Part shown: positions 1 through 7,175 of the stretch, piece by piece
Layout: every line of letters starts with the position of its first letter
Numbering within the stretch: position 1 is the first letter of the stretch
From: Verrucomicrobiota bacterium
GTDB taxonomy: Bacteria; Verrucomicrobiota; Verrucomicrobiia; Verrucomicrobiales; DEV007
DNA length: 7,850 bases
Direction: 5' to 3'
Assembly: GCA_027618625.1 (NCBI GenBank)
Contig: JAQCER010000118.1
Span: 1-7,850, forward strand
Translations under genes and position numbers: made by a program
Notes under the pieces: model-generated
Told to the model about the DNA's origin: nothing
What the model saw: the letters and a program-made list of their open reading frames with translations, nothing else
The model's database searches: none

Positions 1-231
1 GTTTTTCACTTCGACTTCTATCGGCTCGAAAATGTCGAGCAGCTCTGGGACATCGGCTGGGATGAATACTTGTCGGGCGAGGGGGTGATCATCGCGGAGT
101 GGGCAGACAAGTTTCCTGATGCGCTGCCGCCAGACACCCTCTGGATCGCGCTCAGTCACGGATCTGCATCTGATGCAAAAAGCGGACGCACCCTGCAAAT
201 CCTTGCCACCGCTCCCGCTTCGATCGAATGA
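1..231 (+). CDS. tsaE: TsaE, tRNA t6A biosynthesis ATPase (3' end only)
   Basis: This is the C-terminal 76 residues of TsaE, the P-loop ATPase that works with TsaB and TsaD to put the threonylcarbamoyl group on A37 of ANN-decoding tRNAs in the cytoplasm. The window opens inside the gene, so the Walker A motif lies outside. Visible family marks are the HFDFYRL segment (residues 3-9 of the fragment), the WDIGWDEYL stretch and the GVIIAEWADKFPDALP block, which matches the conserved 'GV.LVEWPE+..P.LP' strand-loop of TsaE. The frame ends at TGA 229-231, and the ATG of the next gene at 228-230 overlaps it (ATGA), so the two are very probably translationally coupled. The next gene being tsaB strongly supports the call. 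Confidence 0.92.
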   Translation, partial: VFHFDFYRLENVEQLWDIGWDEYLSGEGVIIAEWADKFPDALPPDTLWIALSHGSASDAKSGRTLQILATAPASIE

Positions 232-956
232 CAACCACAGGCACTCTCCTGGCCTTCGAAACCTCGACTCCCCGCGGCAGTCTCGCCCTCGTTGCCGAGG
301 ACGGAGAAGTGCTGTTTTTCCGAATTTTCGAATCACAGCGGTCGCACAATTCACTTCTGTTTGAGCCGCTCAGAGAAGCACTTGCGGCAGGCCAACCGTT
401 TGCTGACGTCATCGTCGGCACCGGCCCTGGTTCTTATACCGGAGTGCGCATCGGCATCTCGGCCGCTCTTGGAGTTTCGCTCGCCAGCAATGCCAGAGTC
501 GCGGGTGTGTCGTCCCTGTTAGCCCTCGAAGCCGCTCCCGCATCCGGCTCCTACCACGTGATCGGCGACGCCCGCCGTGGCTCTTACTTCCACGCCGAGA
601 TCTGCGATTGGAAAGTCAAAGTTGAGGCCGCAATTTTCACAAAGGAAGAACTGATCGCCCACCTCGCCGACAACACATTGCCAGTGCTCACCTGTGATGC
701 ATCCCCTCTTCCGATAGCGGCAGAAGTGACATCACCAAGTGCCGCGAATCTAGCCCGCATGGCTCGAAGCCAAGAACTGGACTTCACCGCCAACATCGAA
801 CCGATCTATCTGCGAGCCCCTTACATCACCACTCCCAACGCCAAGGCCAAGGGCAGACCAGACCATTCCCATGCGTTTCTCGAATCTTCAGTAGGAACAG
901 GCGTCTCTGCCGAGAACCCTTTGCAACGCCCGGTAGGGAACATTGAACTTACGTAG
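228..956 (+). CDS. tsaB: TsaB, tRNA t6A biosynthesis scaffold protein
   Basis: TsaB (formerly YeaZ) is the inactive ASKHA-fold partner that dimerises with TsaD in the bacterial t6A complex. The 242-residue product starts with the family's first strand (LLAFETSTPRGSLAL, residues 7-21) and carries the signature VGTGPGSYTGVRIG at 63-76, then IGDARRGSYF (112-121), a TsaB-typical strand. The family domain ends with EPIYLRAPYITTP (191-203), the usual last conserved block. About 35 further residues (roughly 208-242) follow and match nothing I know in TsaB; from about base 890 the composition resembles the non-coding block downstream, so the native stop may have been replaced. The ATG at 228 is fixed by the overlap with tsaE and by the N-terminal match. 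I see no Shine-Dalgarno; coupling to tsaE would explain that. Confidence 0.93.
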   Translation: MTTTGTLLAFETSTPRGSLALVAEDGEVLFFRIFESQRSHNSLLFEPLREALAAGQPFADVIVGTGPGSYTGVRIGISAALGVSLASNARVAGVSSLLALEAAPASGSYHVIGDARRGSYFHAEICDWKVKVEAAIFTKEELIAHLADNTLPVLTCDASPLPIAAEVTSPSAANLARMARSQELDFTANIEPIYLRAPYITTPNAKAKGRPDHSHAFLESSVGTGVSAENPLQRPVGNIELT

Positions 957-1366
957 AAACCAGGGCAGGGCATCGCGACGTCCTCCACGCATCCTGTCAT
1001 GCAGGGCAGGATAGAAGCCGGAGCCAGGGTGGGTATGCCCAACGGCCTCGCTCACGAGCGGCGTGGCTGATCCCCCTGGCGCAAGCGATCCACGGCGATC
1101 GCGAAATGACCGAACACAGATCGCGCGCTGCGGGCTTGCCTTCGATCGCGGCACAGAAGGCCTTGGAGCCGTGCAACTGGCCCTGAGCGGGGCGACCCGG
1201 GAGCAGTGCGATCCATTGGTGGGAAGATCCGCACGGGTCAGCTCGTCGTAAACCTTCGCGTCGAGGGAGCCCCGGATCGATCGGAAAAAGTCAAGTCGTG
1301 CGCGGCCTTGCCCGCACTGGTGTGAAGCCGGAGTCGGCGATACGCCTGACTGGCGGGCTGATCCTC
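957..1366. other. 410-base block with no convincing gene; possible dispersed repeat
   Basis: No reading frame here looks like a protein. The longest one, on the minus strand over 888-1376, is rich in Arg/Ser/Pro/Cys, has no recognisable domain and runs into the coding end of tsaB. Other frames are also fairly open, as is common in GC-rich non-coding DNA. A short hairpin can form near 995-1016 (ATCCTG ... CAGGAT), but there is no U-run to make it a clear terminator. I find no terminal inverted repeats, target-site duplication or transposase motif. The block may begin inside the tsaB tail (~890) and ends just before the stop of the Uma2 gene. A dispersed intergenic repeat or the eroded remains of an insertion are both possible; this is inference. 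Confidence 0.4.
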
Positions 1367-1987
1367 TCATTTGCATCTAGACAATCGGCTTTCAAACTCG
1401 GCGATCGCGTCGCTGGTGAATGACATGGTAGAACAGGGCTCGACATCGGCGAGGGATAGCCCAGGCAGAACGACGCTCTCACTGGCAGAACTGTAGCTGC
1501 CTGTTTCTGCATCTCGCACATAGGCAGTGAGTCCCCCTTGCCGCCAGATCCACACTTCGGGAACTTTGAACTTCGCGTAGAACGCCAGGTTGTTGATTCC
1601 ACCACTGGTCAGCGCCACTTCGATGGCGAGATCGGGCACGTCTTTGTTCTCATGGAAGCAGTAGCACTCGTCTGGTTCGCCACCAGCCTCTTTGTCAGCG
1701 TGCTTCAGCGTCATATTGCCAAAGGTCGAAAAGCGGATGCCTTTGATCCTGCAATACGTTTCCACAAGGCGACTGATGATGCCTTTCTTGAATTCGTGGT
1801 CTGGTGAATGGGGAGCGATGATTTGAATGACGGTATCCAGGAATCGAACGCGGGCTCCCGAGCCAGTAAGGACTTCGTCCAGCTTTTCGTAGAGATCCCA
1901 ATCCCCCCAGAGCAGCGTGCTGCCACTCTCGGGCACGCTGTACTCCGAGTTGGTTTCAGTTTCGTGCGCTCTCAGCAATCCCGGCAT
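1367..1987 (-). CDS. Uma2-family (DUF820) PD-(D/E)XK nuclease-fold protein
   Basis: A 206-residue protein of the Uma2/DUF820 family, whose fold is that of restriction-type nucleases and whose biological role is unsettled. Family marks in order are the N-terminal LLWGDWDLYEKLDEVL (25-40), IIAPHSPDHE (56-65), EPDECYCF (104-111), VPDLAIEV (117-124), VPEVWIW (142-148) and LPGLSLADV (174-182). The probable metal-binding acids are D106, D119 and E123. The Lys or Arg usually found in the 'G.I.(K/R)L..Y' helix is replaced by Asn (N133), so nuclease activity is uncertain. The ATG at 1987 gives the usual family length of about 200 residues. The frame stays open upstream to 2146, but that extension is low-complexity and overlaps the next gene. 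No clear Shine-Dalgarno is present; TATGTT six bases before the ATG would allow a leaderless mRNA (weak). Such genes are often transferred horizontally. Confidence 0.87.
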   Translation of the reverse strand: MPGLLRAHETETNSEYSVPESGSTLLWGDWDLYEKLDEVLTGSGARVRFLDTVIQIIAPHSPDHEFKKGIISRLVETYCRIKGIRFSTFGNMTLKHADKEAGGEPDECYCFHENKDVPDLAIEVALTSGGINNLAFYAKFKVPEVWIWRQGGLTAYVRDAETGSYSSASESVVLPGLSLADVEPCSTMSFTSDAIAEFESRLSRCK

Positions 1988-2068
1988 GGGGCTAACATAG
2001 CGCCTTCCGCGAATCCGGGAAAGCTTGATTTGCTCCTCACTGTCACTGCGATCTTCATTTCGACCGCG

Positions 2069-2094
2069 TTCGAGCGTGTTCGAGCGTGTTCGAG
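2069..2094. repeat. Short tandem repeat, 10-base unit
   Basis: The unit TTCGAGCGTG occurs twice in perfect tandem (2069-2078 and 2079-2088) and is followed by a third partial copy TTCGAG (2089-2094). It lies in the 134-base gap between the PQQ-propeller stop and the Uma2 start. It is probably a slippage product; no function is apparent. Its 10-base period breaks the reading frame with each change in copy number, which argues against translation of the upstream extension of the Uma2 frame. Confidence 0.8.
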
Positions 2095-2121
2095 CTTCTA
2101 CAAGCTGGCTAATCGCTCCCC

Positions 2122-3681
2122 TCAGTTGCCACTCCGAAATGCACAAAGGTGACCGGCGGAGCGGAAGTAGATGGTCGATGTATCGATCGCAGGAGTGACG
2201 AATGCGGGTTCCGATAGATCGAATTGATCGACCAATTCAAACTTATCGCCTTCCTTGACGACGGAAACCAGCCCACTGTTCGATACCAGATAAAGATGAC
2301 CGCCGGCGAGGACAGGCGAGGCGCTGTATTGGCCGGTCGTGCCATCCAGTCGCTCGCGGTAGATAGTTGATCCGTCGGCCGCGTCAACGGAGGCGAGTAG
2401 ACCGCCATTCCTCACCAGGTAGATTCGGTTCTGGTAGTAAACCGGCGAAGGAATCTCTGGAATATTGCGCCGCGCCTCCCACACAACGTGGGTATCGGTG
2501 ACGTCACCTTTCCCTCCCGGCCGGATCGCCATCAGGATCGGCTGCCCCTTCTTGGAGGACATGTGTTCCACCCACTCTTCCTTCGACCAATAACCGTCCT
2601 TATTTTTGTCGATCCAACCCAGCATGCCATCGAGCCGCTCACTCCGCTTCTGCAGGTCGGATGGCATGGGGATCCCGAAGCCAGGGTGCCCGAGAGGCAG
2701 CTCAGGCCTGAGTGGAAATGTAAAATGTCCGGTCATTTCACCGCGGGCGATTTTCCCATCGCTATCTTCGTCGAACTGCAGGAGTGCGGTCCAGAATGGC
2801 TCGGGATCCGGCAGTTCGTCCGCACCTCCACCGAGCTGTGCCGAGCAAAAATAGACATGCTCCGGACTCGCGATCGGCAACGCAATAGTCTCGCGCGAAA
2901 ACCCGGTGGCAAACCACTTTTCCTCACCGGTGTCCGGATCATAGCCGCTTGCCCGACCGTTCCCTAACACTACCAGATCCTTTCCTTCGGCATGACTCCA
3001 GATCATCGGCGTCGACCACCCACTGCGGTGAAACGGACGCGGGGTCTCCCAGGCCAGCTCTCCGGTCGACTTCTTGAATGCCACGATCTTTGACTGGCTC
3101 AACTTGCTGTCAGGCGGGTCGGCCTCATTATCCAAAACCAGGATTACGGTATCCTTGTATTCGATCGGTGAAGTCGACATCCCGTAGAGACTCTTCGGCG
3201 TCTCAATCGGTTTCTTCCACAACTCCTGGCCACTGTGATCGTAACACAGGAGTCCGAAGGAACCGAAATAGACGAAAAGCCGATCGGCATCGACCAGCGG
3301 AGTGGATGCCGCCGGACTGCTCGCTTCATGCACTTCCTCGAAAGGGACGTCGGGTGCCGCCACTCGCCAATGTTCAGCACCACTCGCCCGAGCGATGGCA
3401 AACGTTACCAGACGTTCGCCGTCCACCGCCGTGAGAAAAAGCTTTTCGCCAAAAACGACTGGCGAAGAAAGGCCCGGTGGGATGGCCACCTTCCAGGCAG
3501 GACTTACTTTACTCAGTGCCACGGGCGGTGCGCAATCGAACGCCACACCCGAGCCATCGGGGCCACGCATCCGATTCCAGGTGATCTGGTTCGGCACCCC
3601 TCCCTGAGCCTGGGCAAGGGCAAATGCCGCACCCGATAAGGGCACGAGAAAGAAACGGCGGAAAATTACTTGCATCTGCAT
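2122..3681 (-). CDS. Secreted PQQ-like beta-propeller protein with two EF-hands
   Basis: With the chosen ATG at 3681 the product has 519 residues. It begins with an export signal: Arg-Arg, a hydrophobic core FFLVPLSGAAFAL, then ALA/AQA cleavage sites near residues 23-25. The mature part starts with WNRMRGPDGSG, the opening motif common in PVC-group propellers (W..(F/M)RGP.G.G), and then repeats PQQ-type blades such as SPVVFGEKLFL, STPLVDADRLFVYFGSFGLLCYD and SPVLAGGHLYLVSN. In the middle sit two canonical calcium loops, DEDSDGKIARGE (304-315) and DKNKDGYWSKEE (358-369), so part of the protein probably binds Ca2+. No quinoprotein-dehydrogenase catalytic signature is visible, so it is more likely structural or binding than an enzyme. 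ATGs at 3705, 3693 and 3675 are alternatives; 3681 or 3675 gives the best signal peptide. It may be co-transcribed with the Uma2 gene downstream. Confidence 0.88.
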   Translation of the reverse strand: MQMQVIFRRFFLVPLSGAAFALAQAQGGVPNQITWNRMRGPDGSGVAFDCAPPVALSKVSPAWKVAIPPGLSSPVVFGEKLFLTAVDGERLVTFAIARASGAEHWRVAAPDVPFEEVHEASSPAASTPLVDADRLFVYFGSFGLLCYDHSGQELWKKPIETPKSLYGMSTSPIEYKDTVILVLDNEADPPDSKLSQSKIVAFKKSTGELAWETPRPFHRSGWSTPMIWSHAEGKDLVVLGNGRASGYDPDTGEEKWFATGFSRETIALPIASPEHVYFCSAQLGGGADELPDPEPFWTALLQFDEDSDGKIARGEMTGHFTFPLRPELPLGHPGFGIPMPSDLQKRSERLDGMLGWIDKNKDGYWSKEEWVEHMSSKKGQPILMAIRPGGKGDVTDTHVVWEARRNIPEIPSPVYYQNRIYLVRNGGLLASVDAADGSTIYRERLDGTTGQYSASPVLAGGHLYLVSNSGLVSVVKEGDKFELVDQFDLSEPAFVTPAIDTSTIYFRSAGHLCAFRSGN

Positions 3682-3831
3682 ACCCCGATCCATCGCACAT
3701 TTCATGTGCGGTGGGCAATCCGGAATCGTCGGCAGACAAATCGGCGTGGAAATGCAGAATTATCGTTGCCTGCGGCACTTAGCCCGGTCACGATAAACTC
3801 CAGAAACGCGGCAAAAGCTGACTCGTCACAC
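3682..3831. promoter_or_regulatory. Divergent intergenic region between propeller and VWA genes
   Basis: These 150 bases separate two genes reading away from each other and so must hold at least one promoter for each. No good match to -35/-10 consensus boxes with normal spacing is visible on either strand. The one conspicuous element is the inverted repeat at 3694-3710. The extent depends on start choices: the VWA frame is open back to 3670, but those 54 extra residues are polar, precede the family's N-terminus and antisense the propeller signal peptide. Confidence 0.5.
3694..3710. promoter_or_regulatory. Perfect inverted repeat, possible operator or 5'-UTR hairpin
   Basis: CGCACAT (3694-3700), spacer TTC, then ATGTGCG (3704-3710): 7-base arms with perfect complementarity. 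It lies 13 bases upstream of the chosen start of the propeller gene, inside the divergent region. It could be a dimeric regulator site or a small hairpin in the propeller leader. The arms are short enough that chance cannot be excluded. It also covers the most upstream ATG (3705) of the propeller frame. Confidence 0.35.
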
Positions 3832-5703
3832 GTGAACCTTTCTTTTGGGAATCTGTTAGGCTTCTGGGCACTGCTGGGCATCCCGGCAGTGCTGCTAATC
3901 CATTTTCTCCAGCGCCGTTCACGCCCGCTGGTGATCTCAACGTTGTTCCTCCTGGAGCAGATGCAGCAGCAAAGCGTTGGTGGCAATCGTATCGAACGCC
4001 TGCGCACCTCCGTGCCTCTTTGGTTGCAACTCCTTTCGGTAATGCTGATCGCCTGGCTGCTGACTCAGCCGCGCTGGATGCGGACGCAGACAGTTCAGAG
4101 GATCGCAATTGTCCTCGACAGCTCAGCCTCGATGTCCGTCTTCAAGCAGGCAGCTGCCGAGCAAATCGAAGCTGCCTTGGCTGACCTGACATCACTCATC
4201 ACCACCACCGAGTATATGCTGCTGGAAACACGCGACAGCACTCGCCTCGGCACCGGCACAGATCGCGCGCAATTGCTCAAAATTCTCGCGGATTGGGAAC
4301 CTTTTACCGGCACGCACGATCCCTCACCGGCCCTGCGCCTCGCGCGCAGCACAGTTGGAACGGCCGGGCTGGTCATTTTTGTCACCGACCATACGCTCAC
4401 ACAACCACCTCCCTACGATGCCAGACTGCTTTCGGTGGGAAGTCCACAGGAAAACTGCGGGTTCGCCGGATTCGCCGTCGAGACTGCAGATGATGGCCAG
4501 TTGGTTTGGAAAACGCTGGCGCAGAACTACGGGAATCAACTGCAGAAACGGCAGTGGTGGTTGGAGATCGGGGATCGGCGCACAGCGCCCACTGAACTCA
4601 TCCTGGAACCGCAAAAGAGCGTTCCGCTACAGAGCCCGTTCCCTGCAAACACCGAGCAATGCACACTGGTCATGCAGGCGGATGGTTTCACTTTGGACGA
4701 CCGCCTGCCCATGGTAGCGCCCGTGTTGAAGCAACTGTCCATCTGGATTCCCCAGAGTGACAACGCGCAGGACAATGGGTCATTCTATAGGCAGGTTTTC
4801 GGCAGCTTTGCAAATGTTAGGATTGTTCCAGCAATCGCCGATGCAGACATCGAAATAGGTGACTACGATCCTCTAGACCCGGCACTTCCCAGCAAATCCG
4901 CCTGCATTTTCGCCCAAGATCCGCGGCCACGCAGCGACTTCCTCAACGGGCAGATTGTCAGCGCCTCCAACCCGCTGATCAACGGCCTCAACTGGCAAGG
5001 TCTTCTCTGTCGAGAATCGATCCGAATCCCTCCACGCGAAAACGACGACGTCCTCCTTTGGCAAGGCGAACGACCACTCATCTTCGTCCGCCGCCTGGCA
5101 GGCGGCAACGGCACTACCGATAGCAGCAACGTCACCACTGACGGCAGCCAGCTCTATTTCAATTTCGACCTGCGCAAGTCGAACGCCCAGCGATTGCCTG
5201 CATTCGCAATCCTCTTGCATCGGTTTCTTACCGCCGTTCGCGACAATAAAATCGCAAGTGAAGCCCGCAACTACGAGGTCGGCCAAACCATTGAACTGAC
5301 CCGTGATCGCCAGCCAGGTGCCCCCGCGCTGATCACCCGATTTGTCGCAAGCACTCAATCCACCAGTGAGATGATGACGAGCGAAGTTCCCGCCAATCGC
5401 CAAGGCCCTTTGCGAGCCCCGTCCAGAGTCGGCTTCTTCGAAATCGCGCAAGGGCAGGACACGTTGCTCCGTGCCGCAACCCAATTTGCCGACACCAGGG
5501 AAGCCGACTTCCGCAGCGCCCAACCAGCCAATGACCTCCGCGGTGCCCAGGCAACCATCATAGAGCGCCACAGCCAGACCGATGGTCACTGGCGACTCTG
5601 GCTACTCGCGATGCTCGCACTTCTCCTCATCAGCTGGCATTTCCTCTCAACCAATACGGCCGCCAGGAATTCGCAATCTGGCGCAATCCCATCGCCAAAG
5701 TAA
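3832..5703 (+). CDS. BatA-type membrane protein with von Willebrand A domain
   Basis: From GTG 3832 the product has 623 residues. The N-terminus (NLSFGNLLGFWALLGIPAVLLIHFL, helix about 8-26; RRSRPLVISTLFLLEQM, 28-44) is the Bat 'aerotolerance regulator' N-terminal domain with its typical double-membrane layout; the second helix is at 61-80. A VWA domain follows with the MIDAS motif DSSAS (96-100), a GTHDPSPAL loop near 160-168 and FVTDH (183-187). A long, poorly conserved periplasmic-type region leads to a last helix (about 587-604, LWLLAMLALLLISWHFL) and a short polar tail. Bat proteins usually sit with MoxR ATPase and DUF58 genes; none is present here, so this copy is an orphan within the window. 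Its function in envelope or stress biology is inferred only from the family. The GTG start is chosen because the family N-terminus begins there; the frame is open to 3670. No Shine-Dalgarno is seen. Confidence 0.88.
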   Translation: MNLSFGNLLGFWALLGIPAVLLIHFLQRRSRPLVISTLFLLEQMQQQSVGGNRIERLRTSVPLWLQLLSVMLIAWLLTQPRWMRTQTVQRIAIVLDSSASMSVFKQAAAEQIEAALADLTSLITTTEYMLLETRDSTRLGTGTDRAQLLKILADWEPFTGTHDPSPALRLARSTVGTAGLVIFVTDHTLTQPPPYDARLLSVGSPQENCGFAGFAVETADDGQLVWKTLAQNYGNQLQKRQWWLEIGDRRTAPTELILEPQKSVPLQSPFPANTEQCTLVMQADGFTLDDRLPMVAPVLKQLSIWIPQSDNAQDNGSFYRQVFGSFANVRIVPAIADADIEIGDYDPLDPALPSKSACIFAQDPRPRSDFLNGQIVSASNPLINGLNWQGLLCRESIRIPPRENDDVLLWQGERPLIFVRRLAGGNGTTDSSNVTTDGSQLYFNFDLRKSNAQRLPAFAILLHRFLTAVRDNKIASEARNYEVGQTIELTRDRQPGAPALITRFVASTQSTSEMMTSEVPANRQGPLRAPSRVGFFEIAQGQDTLLRAATQFADTREADFRSAQPANDLRGAQATIIERHSQTDGHWRLWLLAMLALLLISWHFLSTNTAARNSQSGAIPSPK

Positions 5704-5790
5704 TCGGCCCTCGCTCACGCTCCGGATTGCTGATTCTTACCAACCCTCGAAAATCTTCCCGTTTGATTTCAGTGCAGAGCGATTTTTGCC
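5704..5790. other. Convergent intergenic gap
   Basis: Eighty-seven bases lie between the 3' ends of the plus-strand VWA gene and the minus-strand methyltransferase. A bidirectional terminator would be expected here, but I find no strong GC-rich hairpin followed by a T-run on either strand. Termination may be factor-dependent. Confidence 0.5.
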
Positions 5791-6519
5791 CTAACTTTTA
5801 CACCGAGTCCACACGCTCGCCTCGGCGACGGTCCACTGGAACTTGCGGGCGGTCTCGCGGATGAGAAAGGGCATGTTCAGGGAGCGTGTGAGCGTGAAGG
5901 CTGGCGCGAGTGACTCCTTAAGCCACTGGAGGGTCGGGCCGTTTGGCCAATGTTCAGGTGGCGTGAACTCTCCCAGCCAGGTGCATGGAGTGGTGATGAC
6001 CAGGGTGCCACCCTGGTTTACCAAGTTGGGAAGCCGCTTGAGGAGCTTCGCAGGCTCAGGCAGTCGGCAGATCAAGTTCGCGGCATGCACGATGTCGAAG
6101 CTGCCGAGGTCCGGACGCAAGTCTGTGGCATCGCCCGTTTCGAATTGCACCCGGTCGGGACGGGCGGTGGCTGGCAACCGTGCGACCAATGGGGTGCTGA
6201 CCGCCCCCTCTTCGAGCCGCAGGTAATCGAGCGCTCCCTGACTTTGCAATTCTCTTGCAGCATTGATGAACGTGCCGGAAAAGTCGATGGCTGTAACACT
6301 TTCGCAGAATGCTGACAATTCGAAAGCGGAACGGCCGACGGCACACCCCAGATCGAGTGCTCGGGCCGCCGGAGCTTGTGGCAATGTCTCAGTGACGGTG
6401 CGGACAGCGAAGCCCAGAGCCTCAGCCGGTCCTTCGGGATACGGAAGGACTTCTGCAGCAGTTCCAAAGTGGAACAGCAGGTATTCGTCCCGCAGTTTCT
6501 GGGTTTCGTAAGGGTTCAC
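5791..6519 (-). CDS. Putative 4-mercaptohistidine N1-methyltransferase (ovothiol A-type)
   Basis: A 242-residue class I SAM-dependent methyltransferase. Its start, [19 protein letters not shown] (2-20), and its end, [22 protein letters not shown] (216-237), match what I know of the C-terminal methyltransferase domain of OvoA, which methylates 5-thiohistidine to ovothiol A, a redox-active thiol. SAM-fold motifs are [10 protein letters not shown] (55-64, motif I), AIDFS (77-81), GDATDL (129-134), [16 protein letters not shown] (141-156) and [16 protein letters not shown] (170-185). Here it is a free-standing gene; the sulfoxide synthase part of OvoA (FGE-sulfatase-like, iron-dependent) is not in the window. 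The start is GTG at 6519, directly after an in-frame TGA (6520-6522), so nothing longer is possible, and it coincides with the family's N-terminus. It is divergent from the cyclophilin gene. The exact substrate is inferred from family membership. Confidence 0.87.
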   Translation of the reverse strand: MNPYETQKLRDEYLLFHFGTAAEVLPYPEGPAEALGFAVRTVTETLPQAPAARALDLGCAVGRSAFELSAFCESVTAIDFSGTFINAARELQSQGALDYLRLEEGAVSTPLVARLPATARPDRVQFETGDATDLRPDLGSFDIVHAANLICRLPEPAKLLKRLPNLVNQGGTLVITTPCTWLGEFTPPEHWPNGPTLQWLKESLAPAFTLTRSLNMPFLIRETARKFQWTVAEASVWTRCKS

Positions 6520-6622
6520 TCACCGACGTTGGTGCATGCTTGGGCGAATTCAATGTCCGATCGATATGAAATCCGTTGGTTTCGCTATGCAGAACGGGCA
6601 AATCTGTGCTTACATGGAAGTC

Positions 6623-7126
6623 ATGAGTTCCGATATCCGAATCACAATGAAGACCAACAAAGGGGAAATCAACGCCACGCTGTTCGCCAGCAAGGTGCCC
6701 CTGACGGTCGCGAATTTCCTTAATCTCGCCAGCCAGAACTACTACGACGGGATCAAGTTTCACCGCGTCATCTCCAATTTCATGATCCAGGGTGGCGATC
6801 CCACTGGAACGGGTGCTGGCGGTCCGGGTTATAACTTTGAAGATGAATTCGTTCGCGACCTGCGCCACAGCAAAGGGGGCATTTTCTCAATGGCGAATGC
6901 TGGCCCGGGCACGAATGGCAGTCAGTTTTTCATCACCCATAGCCCGCAGCCGCATCTGGATCGCAATCACAGCGTATTCGGCGAGGTCACGGACGATCTG
7001 AAGGTGGTCAACTCCATCCGCCAGGGAGACCTGATTGAGTCGATCGCGATCCTCGACCCTACGGCCGAGCTCTTTACCGAAAAAGCGGATCGCATCGCAG
7101 ACTGGAACAGGCGCCTGAAACGCTAG
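6623..7126 (+). CDS. Cyclophilin-type peptidyl-prolyl cis-trans isomerase
   Basis: A 167-residue cyclophilin that catalyses cis-trans isomerisation of X-Pro bonds during protein folding. From ATG 6623 it lacks a signal peptide, so it is probably cytoplasmic. Core motifs are [19 protein letters not shown] (46-64, with catalytic R48, F53, Q56), [18 protein letters not shown] (88-105) and [12 protein letters not shown] (111-122, with H116). The Trp that contacts cyclosporin in eukaryotic cyclophilin A is His here (H111), as in many bacterial members, so drug binding should be weak. A charged tail of about 20 residues ([18 protein letters not shown]) extends past the core. The frame is open to ATG 6536 and also has ATG 6614; 6623 fits the domain start, with GGAAG at 6616-6620 close upstream. 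It is divergent from the methyltransferase and 49 bases before a membrane-protein gene. Confidence 0.93.
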   Translation: MSSDIRITMKTNKGEINATLFASKVPLTVANFLNLASQNYYDGIKFHRVISNFMIQGGDPTGTGAGGPGYNFEDEFVRDLRHSKGGIFSMANAGPGTNGSQFFITHSPQPHLDRNHSVFGEVTDDLKVVNSIRQGDLIESIAILDPTAELFTEKADRIADWNRRLKR

Positions 7127-7175
7127 GATATTCACTGGTTGGCGGGTTAACCGGCACCGACACTATGAACCGAGC

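Noticed and set aside
995..1016. Hairpin ATCCTG...CAGGAT as a tsaB terminator
   Set aside because: The stem is only six base pairs with a ten-base loop and no following T-run.
888..1376. 162-codon open frame on the minus strand
   Set aside because: It overlaps the end of tsaB, has Arg/Ser/Cys-rich composition with no domain or motif, and other frames over the same stretch are also fairly open, as expected in GC-rich DNA.
1988..2146. Upstream extension of the Uma2 frame by 53 codons
   Set aside because: The extra residues are low-complexity, include the 10-base tandem repeat, overlap the end of the propeller gene, and lie before the family's usual N-terminus.
3766..3797. TTGCCT with GATAAA as a promoter for the VWA gene
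   Set aside because: The spacing is about 20 bases and the -10 match is poor, so it is not distinguishable from chance.
3670..3831. Upstream extension of the VWA frame by 54 codons
   Set aside because: It is polar, precedes the Bat N-terminal helix, and runs antisense over the propeller gene's start.
4873..5589. 238-codon open frame on the minus strand inside the VWA gene
   Set aside because: It is a shadow of the real plus-strand gene, has no recognisable domain and depends on the codon bias of the opposite strand.
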